Shown here: in pieces, positions 34,244 to 43,586 of the stretch
Layout: every line of letters begins with the position of its first letter
Position numbering within the stretch: the first letter of the stretch is position 1
NCBI GenBank assembly: GCA_000308255.3
Contig: HG326663.1
Location: 515,085 to 579,084, forward strand
Source: Anaerococcus pacaensis 9403502
Lineage (GTDB): Bacteria; Bacillota; Clostridia; Tissierellales; Peptoniphilaceae
Direction: 5' to 3'
DNA: 64,000 nucleotides
Notes under the pieces: model-generated
The model's database searches: none
Seen by the model: only the letters and a program-made list of their open reading frames with translations
Told to the model about the DNA's origin: nothing
Position numbers and translations under genes: made by a program

Positions 34244-34414
34244 AAATTTCTTGTATTTAACATATGCATTTGCCGCCATGAAGATGGTTACTATTAAGAT
34301 TAGCCACCAATATGGGCGGTTTTTTTGAAATTGTAAGATAGTCACTATGGCTAAAAGCACTGCAGTGACAACACTTGTCATAAACTCTAGGGCTTCTAGA
34401 TTGTTTTTATTCAT
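34226..34414 (-). CDS. Small two-helix membrane protein at the end of the suf operon
   Basis: A 62-residue protein with two predicted helices (about residues 12-28 and 34-51) around NRPYWW, and a basic C-terminus. It starts one base after the sufU stop codon and ends inside the operon terminator, so it is cotranscribed with suf. Function unknown. Nothing in the sequence ties it to iron-sulfur assembly beyond its position. Confidence 0.65.
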   Translation of the reverse strand: MNKNNLEALEFMTSVVTAVLLAIVTILQFQKNRPYWWLILIVTIFMAANAYVKYKKFKEPRI

Positions 34415-34415
34415 A

Positions 34416-34835
34416 TCAAACCACTTGGTCTAGAGTTTTCCAGCTTAGTAGAGCGCATTTTACCCTTTGTGGCATGTTTTGGATGTTGATGAAGGCTACA
34501 GCATCGCCTAGCTTTTCGAGTTCCTCATCAGATACGTCCTCACGTTTAATCATGCGAATGTATATATCTGCAAGCTCCTTAGCTTCTTCTTTAGTCTTTC
34601 CAACAATCATGTCACACATTACAGATGTAGCTGCCTGGCTTATAGCACAGCCTTCACCTGTAAATGCTGCTTCTTTTATCACATCCCCATCCATTTTTAG
34701 TTGAATGACAATCTCGTCCCCACATGATGGGTTGTGGCCTGGTTCTGTGATATCAGGATCTGCTAAGTCGTGTTTGTTTGCTTGGTTTCTCGAATGATCT
34801 AGGATTATTTGAGAATAAATTTCTTCCATATTCAT
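34416..34835 (-). CDS. sufU: SufU iron-sulfur/zinc sulfur-transfer protein
   Basis: A 139-residue NifU/IscU-like protein that takes sulfur from SufS and passes it to the SufBCD scaffold in Firmicutes. Zinc and sulfur-accepting cysteines appear in NPSCGDEI (Cys38), GEGCAIS (Cys62) and RVKCALLSW (Cys127). The insertion between the first two cysteines and the position after sufS mark it as SufU and not IscU. Its ATG comes one base after the sufS stop; an in-frame ATG two codons later is also possible. Confidence 0.93.
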   Translation of the reverse strand: MNMEEIYSQIILDHSRNQANKHDLADPDITEPGHNPSCGDEIVIQLKMDGDVIKEAAFTGEGCAISQAATSVMCDMIVGKTKEEAKELADIYIRMIKREDVSDEELEKLGDAVAFINIQNMPQRVKCALLSWKTLDQVV

Positions 34836-34836
34836 C

Positions 34837-36057
34837 TTATAGACCCATTACCTTTCTAACGTTTAATAGTTCTTTTGCAAATATTTCTGCTTCTTCTTTG
34901 GTGTTATAAAATGCAAAACTTGCCCTAGTTGTAGAGCTTACTCCTAGGTATTTGTGTAGTGGCATAGCGCAGTGGTGGCCAGAGCGGACTGCCACACCTG
35001 CATTGTCTAATATACTTGCAATATCGTGTGGGTGGATATCATCAAAAGTGAATGATAATACCGCCCCAGTCTTTACATTTTCTGGATAGAATGTCTTGAT
35101 ACGTGGGATGTCTTTGATGAGGTCATAGGCGTATCGGGTAAGTTCAGATTCGTAATTATATATCTCATCGATACCGATATCTTCCATATATTTGATAGCA
35201 GCAGCAAGGCCGACAGCCCCGCCTACATCTTGGGTTCCCGCTTCAAATTTGTATGGTAGCTCTGCAAAGGTCACATCTTGTTCATAGACATATTCGATCA
35301 TATCCCCACCTGTGAGGAAGGGATCCATATTTTCTAAGATTTCCTTTTTGCCGTAGAGCACGCCTATGCCCATAGGTGCAAGGAGCTTATGACCTGAAAA
35401 GACTAAGAAGTCACAGTCAAGGTCAGCCACGTCTGTTTTTAGGTGTGGGATAAGCTGCGCTCCATCCACTATTGATATTGCCCCCACTTCATGGGCCCAG
35501 CCAGTGATTTTTTTGACATCTATTATTTCGCTATTTACATTAGATGCACCTGTAAATGAAACAATCTTTGTGTTTTCATTTATCTTGCTCTTCAAATCAT
35601 CGTAGTCTAGGGAATAATCATCATTTAGGTAAGCATATACTAACTTTGCCCCAGTGAGGTCACGTATTCTTTGCCATGGCACTAGATTTGCATGGTGCTC
35701 TAGGATTGTAATTAGAATCTCATCGCCCTCTTTGAGGTTTTTCATAGCGTAAGAATAAGCGATGATATTTAGGGCCTCTGTAGCATTTCTAGTAAAAATG
35801 ATTTCTTCTCTGTGGGCTGCGCCTATGTATTCTTTGACATAGTCACGGGAGTCCTCGTAGGCATTGGTAGCTACCATGCTTAGGTAGTGAGCTCCCCTGT
35901 GAGGATTTGCATTTTGATATTTATAATAATTGTCCACTGCTTCTAGCACTTGGATTGGCTTTTGGCTAGTGGCAGCTGTGTCTAAATAAATAATATCCCT
36001 GCCTAGATGGTCTTTATCTAGGTAAGGAAAATCATTTCTTATTTTTTGTATATCCAT
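34837..36057 (-). CDS. sufS: SufS cysteine desulfurase
   Basis: A 406-residue PLP-dependent group II desulfurase that releases sulfur from cysteine to its own Cys and then to SufU. IYLDTAATSQKP (23-34), the PLP lysine in VFSGHKLLAPMGIGVLYG near 219-236 and the active Cys in RSGHHCAMPLHKYLG near 355-369 are all present. The gene is one base from sufD and one from sufU, inside a five-gene suf operon. Confidence 0.95.
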   Translation of the reverse strand: MDIQKIRNDFPYLDKDHLGRDIIYLDTAATSQKPIQVLEAVDNYYKYQNANPHRGAHYLSMVATNAYEDSRDYVKEYIGAAHREEIIFTRNATEALNIIAYSYAMKNLKEGDEILITILEHHANLVPWQRIRDLTGAKLVYAYLNDDYSLDYDDLKSKINENTKIVSFTGASNVNSEIIDVKKITGWAHEVGAISIVDGAQLIPHLKTDVADLDCDFLVFSGHKLLAPMGIGVLYGKKEILENMDPFLTGGDMIEYVYEQDVTFAELPYKFEAGTQDVGGAVGLAAAIKYMEDIGIDEIYNYESELTRYAYDLIKDIPRIKTFYPENVKTGAVLSFTFDDIHPHDIASILDNAGVAVRSGHHCAMPLHKYLGVSSTTRASFAFYNTKEEAEIFAKELLNVRKVMGL

Positions 36058-36058
36058 T

Positions 36059-37102
36059 TTAGTCCCTGATATTCATTTGGTGAACCTTATCTTTAAGGCT
36101 CTTTCTGATATCTTCATCATCGACCTTATCAATCGCCTTTGAGAATACTGCTTCTAGCATCATTGATTCAGCTTGTTTTTTATCAAAGCCACGGCTAATG
36201 ATGTAGAATAGCATTTCTTTATTTTGTCTACCGACGCTTGCAGCGTGGTTGCCGGCTACTTCTTTTTCTGCACAAAGTAGGATTGGAGCAGTCTTGTTCT
36301 TTACTTCATTTGAGAACATCATTGAGTAGTCACCAATCTTGCCGTCTGCTTCAAAGCAGCCTTTTCTAAGGTCTACTACACCCTTCCAATTTTTGTGAGC
36401 GCGGTCTTTTACAGCTCCGTTAAACATAGCATCTGAGTCAGTCTCATTGCCGTAGTGCTCGTTGGTCGCTAATAAATCTAAGAATTGGTCTTTTTCTTTG
36501 AAGTATACACCATCTTCTACTACTATAGATCTGTCGCCTTCCATGATGTTTTTAAGGTTAACTACAGAATAATCAGCCCCTACTTCGATGTATGATAGGT
36601 CTAGATGTGACTCTTCGCCTAGTATTGTGGTGGATGATAGGAAGTTTATAGTATCTTCTGGTAGGTCTGTCACTATCACTAGCTTCACGCGAGCCTTATC
36701 TTTGATATTTACTCTGATTTGGTTATTTAAATAAAGGCGAGATCCAGCTTCACCTGTGATATTTACAAGGAAAGATGAAGTGGTATCAGCAGCTACATTG
36801 ATATCAATGGCTCCTGTAAGGATTTCGTTATCTCCATTTACATGAAGATCAATCCTTTCAGTATCTCTATCTTCTTTCACATCGCGGTAGATGCTATAGT
36901 TTCTAAACTCTTTATTCTCTGCCTTGATATCTTCAGATAGGCCGTAGATTTTGCCGTCAAAGGCTTCTTCTAGGGCTTTTATTGATTCGCCTTCTGATTC
37001 TTTGTAGTATGGAACGTGCTCAGCTTGGCTATGTTTATGGTCTACATAGTTTAGCCCTTGGGCATTCCATGTATACATTCTCATTTCATTTAATTTACTC
37101 AT
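36059..37102 (-). CDS. sufD: SufD, subunit of the SufBCD iron-sulfur scaffold
   Basis: A 347-residue beta-helix protein paralogous to SufB. Near the C-terminus it has CAEKEVAGNHAASVGRQNKEMLFYIISRG, the SufB/SufD family segment with the conserved His. It binds SufB and the SufC ATPase. The ATG shares one base with the sufB stop codon (TGATG), giving strict coupling. It is more diverged than SufB, as is normal. Confidence 0.92.
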   Translation of the reverse strand: MSKLNEMRMYTWNAQGLNYVDHKHSQAEHVPYYKESEGESIKALEEAFDGKIYGLSEDIKAENKEFRNYSIYRDVKEDRDTERIDLHVNGDNEILTGAIDINVAADTTSSFLVNITGEAGSRLYLNNQIRVNIKDKARVKLVIVTDLPEDTINFLSSTTILGEESHLDLSYIEVGADYSVVNLKNIMEGDRSIVVEDGVYFKEKDQFLDLLATNEHYGNETDSDAMFNGAVKDRAHKNWKGVVDLRKGCFEADGKIGDYSMMFSNEVKNKTAPILLCAEKEVAGNHAASVGRQNKEMLFYIISRGFDKKQAESMMLEAVFSKAIDKVDDEDIRKSLKDKVHQMNIRD

Positions 37103-38514
37103 CAGCCATTCGCTCCTTCTAATTCCATATCAATTAGCCTATTCATCTCAACTGCATATTCTAGTGGGAGTTCACGGCTAATAGGTTCAGCAAAACCACG
37201 TACAATCATTGATTTCGCTTCATCTTCTGGGATACCACGGCTCATTAGATAAAATATTTGAGATTGGTTTAGCGAACCAATCTTTGCTTCGTGACCGCAG
37301 TCTACGTCATCATTTCTGATATCAAGTATTGGAATTGTATCTGATTGGGCATTTTCACTTAGCATTAGGTTCTCACAGTCTACAGTCGAACGGCTTCCTA
37401 CTGAGTTTGCCTTCATCTGTACAAGCGATCTTGTCATAGACTTACCAGAGCCTGCTGTGATTGATTTGGTAAGGGCTGTTGAGAAAGTATTTGGAGCAAG
37501 GTGGATCATTGAACAACCATTATCAATATATTGACCATCAGCTGCAAATGTGATACCTGTGTACTCTGCACTTGCTCTTTCACCAGCTAGAACTGATGTT
37601 GGATATAGCATAGATACCTTAGATCCAAATGATCCTGATACCCAAATCACCTTGCCGCCTTCATCAACGATAGCACGTTTGGTGTTTAGGTTGTACATAT
37701 TTCTTGACCAGTTTTCGATGGTTGAGAAACGAACTTCAGCATTTTTACCAACAAAGATTTCTACAGAACCAGCGTGAACATTTACTACGTTATATCTAGG
37801 TGCAGAACAACCTTCGATGAAGTGTACCTTAGCATTGTCTTCAGCAATGATCATAGTGTGTTCAAATTGGCCAGCTCCTGGCGCATTTAATCTGTAATAT
37901 GATTGTAGAGGGATGTCTACTTGGACACCTTCTGGTACGTATACTAGGGTACCACCAGACCATACTGCCCCGTGTAGGGCTGCATATTTGTGAAGTGTTG
38001 GTGGGATGGCTCTTTGGAAGTATTCTTTTACGATATCTTCGTGTTCCTTAAGGGCTGTTGCAAAGTCCATAAAGATAACCCCTTGGTCTTCAAGGTGTTT
38101 TTGGATAGAGAAATATACTTCTTCGGAGTCGTATTGGGCACCTACACCAGCTAGAGACTCTTGCTCAGCCTTTGGTATACCAAGTCTATCAAAGGTTGCC
38201 TTGATATCTTCTGGTAGGGCATCCCAATTTGATTGCTTGTCAGTTTTTGGTTTTACATATGTGGTAATATCGTTCATGTCAAGCTCAGATAGGTCTGGGC
38301 CCCAGTTTGGATTTTCAAGCTTGTAAAATAGCTCTAGAGATTGCAATCTTCTGATTCTCATCCAGTCTGGTTCGCCTTTTTTATCTGATATCTCATTTAC
38401 GATATCGGCATCGAGGCCTTTTTCCGTTATATAATCATAGGAAAACTCGTCGATAAAGTCATAAAAACCACGATCGAGTTCCTTTAATTGTTCTTCTACA
38501 CTTTTATTTGGCAT
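37102..38514 (-). CDS. sufB: SufB, iron-sulfur cluster scaffold protein
   Basis: A 470-residue core scaffold on which the nascent cluster is built. KYAALHGAVWSGGTLVYVPEGVQ near 180-202, EGCSAPRYNVVNVHAG near 234-249 and the C-terminal DCGHEAKIGSLNQSQIFYLMSRG are diagnostic. It is three bases downstream of sufC and overlaps sufD by one base. Full length and intact. Confidence 0.96.
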   Translation of the reverse strand: MPNKSVEEQLKELDRGFYDFIDEFSYDYITEKGLDADIVNEISDKKGEPDWMRIRRLQSLELFYKLENPNWGPDLSELDMNDITTYVKPKTDKQSNWDALPEDIKATFDRLGIPKAEQESLAGVGAQYDSEEVYFSIQKHLEDQGVIFMDFATALKEHEDIVKEYFQRAIPPTLHKYAALHGAVWSGGTLVYVPEGVQVDIPLQSYYRLNAPGAGQFEHTMIIAEDNAKVHFIEGCSAPRYNVVNVHAGSVEIFVGKNAEVRFSTIENWSRNMYNLNTKRAIVDEGGKVIWVSGSFGSKVSMLYPTSVLAGERASAEYTGITFAADGQYIDNGCSMIHLAPNTFSTALTKSITAGSGKSMTRSLVQMKANSVGSRSTVDCENLMLSENAQSDTIPILDIRNDDVDCGHEAKIGSLNQSQIFYLMSRGIPEDEAKSMIVRGFAEPISRELPLEYAVEMNRLIDMELEGANG

Positions 38515-38517
38515 AGT

Positions 38518-39249
38518 CTACACCCATTCATATCCTTTTTCGATGATTTCATCCATGAGTCCTGCATCACCTGTTTGTGAAATCTTGCCATCTTTTATTA
38601 CGTGAACATAGTCAGCTTTGATGAATTCTAGTAGGGCCTTGTGGTGGGTGATGAGGATTACTGCATTGTCTTCATTTCTAAAGTCTTCTATACCTTTAGA
38701 TACGATTCTTACCGCATCGACGTCAAGACCAGAGTCTGTCTCATCTAGCATAGCAATTTTTGGATTCATCATCTTCATTTGAAGAATCTCACTCTTTTTA
38801 CGTTCCCCACCAGAAAAACCTACGTTTACATATCTTGATGCATATTCATCAGATAGGCTAAGTTTTTCCATTTCGCTTGTTAATTTTTTATTGAAAGCTA
38901 ACATTTGTGGCTTTTCACCTGTGACTTGTTCTTCTGCTATTCTTAGGAAATCATTTAGCTTTACACCAGGAATCTCATCAGGGTGTTGAAAACTCATGAA
39001 AATACCACGACGAGCGCGTTTGTCTACTGACTCTTCTGTGATATCTTCGCCTTCAAAATATATGTGGCCTTCTGTAACTTCATATACAGGATTTGCCATG
39101 ATTGTATTCATTAGGGTTGATTTACCCGAACCATTAGCTCCCATCACTACATGGACTTCTCCTGCATTTACAGTTAAATCTATACCTTTTAGAATCTCCG
39201 CATCTTCTACTGATACATGGAGATTTTCAACTTTTAATAACTCAGACAT
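38518..39249 (-). CDS. sufC: SufC, ATPase of the SufBCD complex
   Basis: A 243-residue ABC-type ATPase. Walker A is GANGSGKST (residues 37-45), the signature FSGGERKKSEIL near 144-155, Walker B IAMLDETDSGLDVDA near 166-180 and the switch His in ILITHHKALL. It is first in the suf operon, preceded by AGGAG. The promoter carries a Fur-family-like palindrome across its -35 element, consistent with control by iron or metal state. Confidence 0.95.
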   Translation of the reverse strand: MSELLKVENLHVSVEDAEILKGIDLTVNAGEVHVVMGANGSGKSTLMNTIMANPVYEVTEGHIYFEGEDITEESVDKRARRGIFMSFQHPDEIPGVKLNDFLRIAEEQVTGEKPQMLAFNKKLTSEMEKLSLSDEYASRYVNVGFSGGERKKSEILQMKMMNPKIAMLDETDSGLDVDAVRIVSKGIEDFRNEDNAVILITHHKALLEFIKADYVHVIKDGKISQTGDAGLMDEIIEKGYEWV

Positions 39250-39282
39250 ATTTTCTCCTTTATAAATTGAAAATTCATATAA

Positions 39283-39310
39283 AGTATACTATTTTGATAA
39301 AGATTATCAA
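39283..39310 (-). promoter_or_regulatory. suf operon promoter with Fur-family-like box
   Basis: On the minus strand TTGATA (39305-39310), 16 bases, TATACT (39283-39288). The perfect palindrome TTGATAA-TCT-TTATCAA (39294-39310) covers the -35 and spacer. Read as 7-1-7 it is TGATAAT-C-TTTATCA, one base from the Fur consensus. Confidence 0.65.
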
Positions 39311-39337
39311 TACTTAGTTATTACCCTTAATAGGGCA

Positions 39338-39361
39338 CAAAAAAACGAGCCTGGGCTCGTT
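39338..39361 (-). terminator. Terminator of ptsH
   Basis: Seven-base arms AACGAGC and GCTCGTT (39344-39350 and 39355-39361), four-base loop, followed on the minus strand by a long T run. Confidence 0.92.
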
Positions 39362-39371
39362 CACTCTCTTA

Positions 39372-39638
39372 CTAGTCTACATTTATTTTATTTTCTACAA
39401 CATCTACTAGAGTAATTACGGCTTCTTCTTCCTTATCTCCTTCTGCTCGGATGATAAGCTCTTCGCCGCCTGAAGCACTCATGCTTAGAACTGACATGAT
39501 AGACTTTGCATTATAACTTCTTCCGTTTTTTTCAACTGTGATATCACATGGAAACTGAACAGCGGCTCTGATGAAAATTGATGCAGGTCTTGCATGTAAG
39601 CCAATTTCATTAGTTAATGTGACTTTTTGCTCGTACAT
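39372..39638 (-). CDS. ptsH: Phosphocarrier protein HPr
   Basis: An 88-residue phosphotransferase carrier. GLHARPAS has the His15 phosphorylated by enzyme I. KSIMSVLSM contains the Ser46 region targeted by HPr kinase in Firmicutes, where HPr-Ser-P is the CcpA corepressor. It is monocistronic with its own terminator; the gene for enzyme I is not adjacent or elsewhere in this window. The cre-like elements at the fucose and FGGY promoters would depend on this or another HPr. Confidence 0.93.
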   Translation of the reverse strand: MYEQKVTLTNEIGLHARPASIFIRAAVQFPCDITVEKNGRSYNAKSIMSVLSMSASGGEELIIRAEGDKEEEAVITLVDVVENKINVD

Positions 39639-39756
39639 AGTACCTCCTTATCTAGTTTTTACTCATATGAATATATTACAGCATTTTAAATTAAAATGCA
39701 AACATTTTCACCATTTTTCCTATCAACTTTACACCAGCTTAACATTTAATATGATA

Positions 39757-39780
39757 AAACCCACCGTTAAGTGGGTTTAC
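39757..39780 (-). terminator. Terminator of pepD
   Basis: Perfect arms AAACCCAC and GTGGGTTT (39757-39764 and 39771-39778) around a six-base loop, three bases past the pepD stop, with TTTTAT following on the minus strand. Confidence 0.85.
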
Positions 39781-39783
39781 ATC

Positions 39784-41211
39784 TTAGATTCTCTTTAATA
39801 CTTCTATTAGTAGCTTATAATTTTTTTCTACTGAATTGATATTTGCTCGCTCTGCTGGGCTATGAGCACCTTCTATTTCAGGACCAAATGAAATCATTTC
39901 TACATCTGCCATGTAGCCTTTAAAGATACCACATTCCAGGCCGCCGTGGGTAGTGCCCACTTCCATAGATCCACCATTTTGCTCTTGCCATACATCATTA
40001 AATATATCAACAAGTTTGGTTTCTTCTCTTTGCCAGCCAGAATATGCGCCCTTGATATTAGTAGTAGCTCCAAAAGATTCGGCAATTTTACTTGCGATGC
40101 CAGCTCTATTAAACTTCGCAGAATCAATTTGAGATCTGATCATTGAGCTTAGGACTAGCTTATTATCAACTGTTTCTAGTGTACCTAGGTTTGAAGATGT
40201 GATAATCTCGCCCTTATGCTTTTTATATAAGCCGTCTGGGATAGCGTATAGGACATTTGCTATTTGACTTGACACTTCTTCTGATAAGAACTCATCTTTA
40301 TCGCATGGAACACACTCGATAGCGATATTGGCATTTGGATCTGTGTCCTTGTATTCATTTAGAATTTCTGCTGCACGTTCTTTAAGAACTTCGGCATCTT
40401 TTTCGCTATCATTAGTCTTAAAAATAGACACAGCGGATGCTGCGATTGCATTTCTTTTCACACCACCGTAGATATCAGCGATTTTAAGTCCTTCTAGGTC
40501 ATTAAGTAATCTACCCATAGCCTTTAGGGCATTTAGCCTTGCCTTATCAATCTCCATACCAGAATGACCGCCTTCTAGGCCAGAGATTTGTACTGAGATA
40601 GCCTTTGAGTCTTTGTCAGATTCTTCTTTGATTAAGTTCTTTTCAAAATATATTTCTAAATCAAGACCACCAGCACATCCAATAGTAAGGATGCCATCTT
40701 CTTCAGAATCAATGTTTAATAGATATTTTGCATTGATATCTGATGCATCAAGGGCATTGGCCCCGACCATTGCTGTTTCTTCACCAGTTGTGATAATAGC
40801 TTCAAGTGGGCCATGCTCTAGCGAGTGATCATCTAGGACAGCTAATATATAAGCCACACCCATACCATCATCTGCACCAAGTGTCGTGCCATTGGCCTTC
40901 ACCCAGTCTCCGTCGACTATTAGCTCGATTGGGTCTGTATCAAAATTGTGGTCTGAGGAATCATCCTTCACGCACACCATATCAGAGTGAGCCTGAAGGG
41001 CAACGGTAGGTCTATCCTCATATCCAGCACTTGCTGGCTTTTTGATAATCACATTTAACGCCTCATCTTGGCGCACTTCTAGGTTTCTCTCTTTGGCAAA
41101 GTTTACTAAATAATCAGACACCCTTTGCTCATCACCAGAACATCTAGGTATCTCACTTAGCTCAGAGAAAAATCTCCACACTCCTTGTGGCTTCAAATCT
41201 TTAATTTCCAT
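39784..41211 (-). CDS. pepD: Aminoacyl-histidine dipeptidase (PepD/M20C)
   Basis: A 475-residue zinc dipeptidase of the M20 family that cleaves Xaa-His and other dipeptides in the cytoplasm. Metal and catalytic regions are LQAHSDMVCVKDD near residues 72-84, NGTTLGADDGMGVAYILAVLDD near 110-131 and ITTGEETAMVGA near 144-155 with the catalytic Glu pair. THGGLECGIF near 424 holds a further ligand. It is monocistronic with AAGGAGG and its own terminator. Intact. Confidence 0.92.
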   Translation of the reverse strand: MEIKDLKPQGVWRFFSELSEIPRCSGDEQRVSDYLVNFAKERNLEVRQDEALNVIIKKPASAGYEDRPTVALQAHSDMVCVKDDSSDHNFDTDPIELIVDGDWVKANGTTLGADDGMGVAYILAVLDDHSLEHGPLEAIITTGEETAMVGANALDASDINAKYLLNIDSEEDGILTIGCAGGLDLEIYFEKNLIKEESDKDSKAISVQISGLEGGHSGMEIDKARLNALKAMGRLLNDLEGLKIADIYGGVKRNAIAASAVSIFKTNDSEKDAEVLKERAAEILNEYKDTDPNANIAIECVPCDKDEFLSEEVSSQIANVLYAIPDGLYKKHKGEIITSSNLGTLETVDNKLVLSSMIRSQIDSAKFNRAGIASKIAESFGATTNIKGAYSGWQREETKLVDIFNDVWQEQNGGSMEVGTTHGGLECGIFKGYMADVEMISFGPEIEGAHSPAERANINSVEKNYKLLIEVLKRI

Positions 41212-41300
41212 TATAACCTCCTTAGGTATCGCAATTACTAATAGATATTGTACCCCAATCTAAATTCTATTCTCTGTTTTAAAAATACAATGGAATGCGA

Positions 41301-41329
41301 TTGATTATTTAATTTTTATAATGTATAAT
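41301..41329 (+). promoter_or_regulatory. Promoter of the C39-like peptidase gene
   Basis: TTGATT (41301-41306), exactly 17 bases, TATAAT (41324-41329), about 60 bases before the start codon. Confidence 0.65.
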
Positions 41330-41387
41330 TGAATTAATTTAAGTATTCATATTAGGTTTTTGAATAAATAAAAGTTGGAGGTTTAGG

Positions 41388-42266
41388 ATGCATCAAAGAC
41401 GAATATATAAGAAGAGAAGGAAAGGAACTTTTTTTAGAAAGATTCTTATATTTTGCTTTATGGTTTTCTTATTTTTCTTTATTAGAAACCGTATTTACTA
41501 TTATGAGGATAATTATTCAACTGCTAGCAGCTTTATTAACCTCCCTATCTTTGCCCCAAAATCTGGACCTAAGTCTTATAAGTCTGATGATCTAGATAGA
41601 CTTAGAAAAAACTTAAGAACTGAATCCAAATCTGGCAACGAAAAAGCTCAGTGGATATATGATAACTCCTACACCCTAGCAGATGTAGACCTGTACCTCG
41701 CTGGCAATGATGCTGACACCATTGACTTTGTCTATAACTACAAAAATGGGATTACCGATTTCCCATATTTTCCAGGGGAATCTCTTGACCTAGGTAGAAA
41801 AACCCCATATTTTATTCAGTGGGATAATAGGTGGGCCTATAATAGGCTGGGCAATTCCAATATCGGCATTGCTGGCTGCGGACCGACATCTATGGCCATG
41901 GTGCTTGCAAGGCTAAGGGGAGATAGGTCCATCACTCCAGATCTGATAGCAAAAGATGCAGAAAGCTATATGACTAATGATGGTATAGGCTGGGCATTTT
42001 TTGCAGATGAAGCAGCAGCTTATGGCTATGGCTGTTATGATGTCTACACAGATGAGGAATCAATGATAAGAGCACTAGAAAACGGTCCACTCATTGCATC
42101 AGTAGACAGGGGGTATTTTACCCTCTTTGGTCATATCCTAGTGATTGACTCCTACGAAAATGGCAGATTTATAATAAATGATCCAAACTCTATCGGGAAG
42201 TCCAAAGAAAGCTGGACTTATGAGGAAATCAGTGACCAGCTAGTAAAAATATGGTTGATAATTTAA
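41388..42266 (+). CDS. Membrane-anchored C39-like cysteine peptidase
   Basis: 292 residues. A basic start and one helix (about residues 18-35) anchor the protein, followed by an extracellular region and a peptidase_C39_2 domain. The catalytic Cys lies in IGIAGCGPTSMAMVLARL near residue 164, after the typical PYFIQWDNRWAYNRLGN. The His is in FGHILVIDSYENGRFIINDPN. Such proteins hydrolyse peptides outside the cell or in the wall; they are not the ABC-fused bacteriocin processors. There is no neighbouring transporter or bacteriocin gene. GGAGG precedes the ATG. Confidence 0.82.
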   Translation: MHQRRIYKKRRKGTFFRKILIFCFMVFLFFFIRNRIYYYEDNYSTASSFINLPIFAPKSGPKSYKSDDLDRLRKNLRTESKSGNEKAQWIYDNSYTLADVDLYLAGNDADTIDFVYNYKNGITDFPYFPGESLDLGRKTPYFIQWDNRWAYNRLGNSNIGIAGCGPTSMAMVLARLRGDRSITPDLIAKDAESYMTNDGIGWAFFADEAAAYGYGCYDVYTDEESMIRALENGPLIASVDRGYFTLFGHILVIDSYENGRFIINDPNSIGKSKESWTYEEISDQLVKIWLII

Positions 42267-42295
42267 AAGGGATGAGTTTCTACTTATCCCCTTTG
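42267..42295. terminator. Bidirectional terminator between the C39 gene and hemZ
   Basis: AAAGGGAT and TATCCCCTTT pair around a short interior with GAG/ACT mismatches, between two convergent genes only 13 bases apart. Confidence 0.6.
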
Positions 42296-43575
42296 TATTT
42301 ATCTAGTATTTCATTTTTATCTATTATAATTTTCTTAATATTATCCATATAATCTTTCATATTCCTTGCATTCCTATATTTTTTCCCATTCATAAGCTTA
42401 GTATTCGCATTCATCCCTAGGCCTACTACATTTTCTAGCTCTTCGTTTATTATAATATTGTAGCGCTGAGCGGTGGAATCCCTGTGATAGCCTACGTTTT
42501 CTAGGTTTGAGATGATGTTTTTTTGGCGGTAGAGGTAGTAGGGTTTATAGGAATTCTTTTCTGTGAATTCTTTGACTTGAGCTGCTATCTCGTTTGCTGC
42601 TTTAACTGAACCCTTTTTGTTTTCTTCCTTGTATTTGCTGCCAACTTTTGTAGCAAGGGCGTGGAAGGTTATGTTGTGGGGTTTTAGTTTTTCAAGGATT
42701 TTAAAATTTTTGGCAAATTGGTCAGCGCTTTCGCCTACTAGGCCAACTATAAAGTCCATGTTTACTATAAAGTCTAAATCAATGGCCCTATCATACATTT
42801 TTAAAAAATGGTCTAGGTCTTGGGTGCGGCCTACTGATTTTATAATATCTTCATTGAATGTTTGAGGATTTAGGGATATGCGGTCCACACCAGCATCCCT
42901 AATGATTTCTAATTTCTCAGTATCAAGCGTATCTTCCCTGCCTGCTTCGAATGTGAATTCATCATAGGAGAATTTATTATTTATCGCATTAAGTAATCTT
43001 TCCAAATCATGATGGCTAATGTCAGATGGCGTGCCACCACCGATATAGATTGTATCGAGCTTTTCTGGTAAGACTATCTCATTTATTTCCCTGATGAGCA
43101 GATCAATATAAGCTGTCCTATCGTGATGGAGCCCTATGAGGGTTGGATAGGAGCAGTACCTACATCTGGTTGGGCAAAAGGGGATATTGATGTAAAGATT
43201 AAAAGCGTTTTTATCAAAAGATAATTTTTCTTGTTCGAATTTGACTTTTATAAGTAAATCCATTTTATCATCCGCTATAAAATACCTACTTGCCATCTCA
43301 TCCGGACTCATTTTTTGCAATAGTTTACTAGGCTTAGATCCTGTGAGCATCCCCCAAGGTGATTCATAGCCTTCTGCTTGCACTAATATGTTATACAAAG
43401 TAGCTTTAAGCTCATAATTATTCTCAAAATCATAGGTCTTATCAGCAAATATAATCTTATCGGATTCGATTCTTATATCGGCCTCATCATCTACAAATGC
43501 CGACTCATCATAGAATATATTTAAAATATCATATACAATTTTTCTCTTATTTTCATCAGTAAGTCTAATTTTCAT
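42280..43575 (-). CDS. hemZ: Radical SAM coproporphyrinogen dehydrogenase-like protein HemZ
   Basis: A 431-residue radical SAM protein of the HemN/HemZ group. The 4Fe-4S motif is in INIPFCPTRCRYCSYP near residues 130-145, with CxxxCxxC spacing. IYIGGGTPSDIS near 178 is the family GGTP motif. The extra N-terminal domain (MLTGSKPSKLLQKM near 78-91) marks the HemZ branch. No other heme genes are nearby, and HemZ/HemW relatives do not always make porphyrin, so the reaction is uncertain. Confidence 0.82.
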   Translation of the reverse strand: MKIRLTDENKRKIVYDILNIFYDESAFVDDEADIRIESDKIIFADKTYDFENNYELKATLYNILVQAEGYESPWGMLTGSKPSKLLQKMSPDEMASRYFIADDKMDLLIKVKFEQEKLSFDKNAFNLYINIPFCPTRCRYCSYPTLIGLHHDRTAYIDLLIREINEIVLPEKLDTIYIGGGTPSDISHHDLERLLNAINNKFSYDEFTFEAGREDTLDTEKLEIIRDAGVDRISLNPQTFNEDIIKSVGRTQDLDHFLKMYDRAIDLDFIVNMDFIVGLVGESADQFAKNFKILEKLKPHNITFHALATKVGSKYKEENKKGSVKAANEIAAQVKEFTEKNSYKPYYLYRQKNIISNLENVGYHRDSTAQRYNIIINEELENVVGLGMNANTKLMNGKKYRNARNMKDYMDNIKKIIIDKNEILDKYKGDK

Positions 43576-43586
43576 ACAAATATTAT

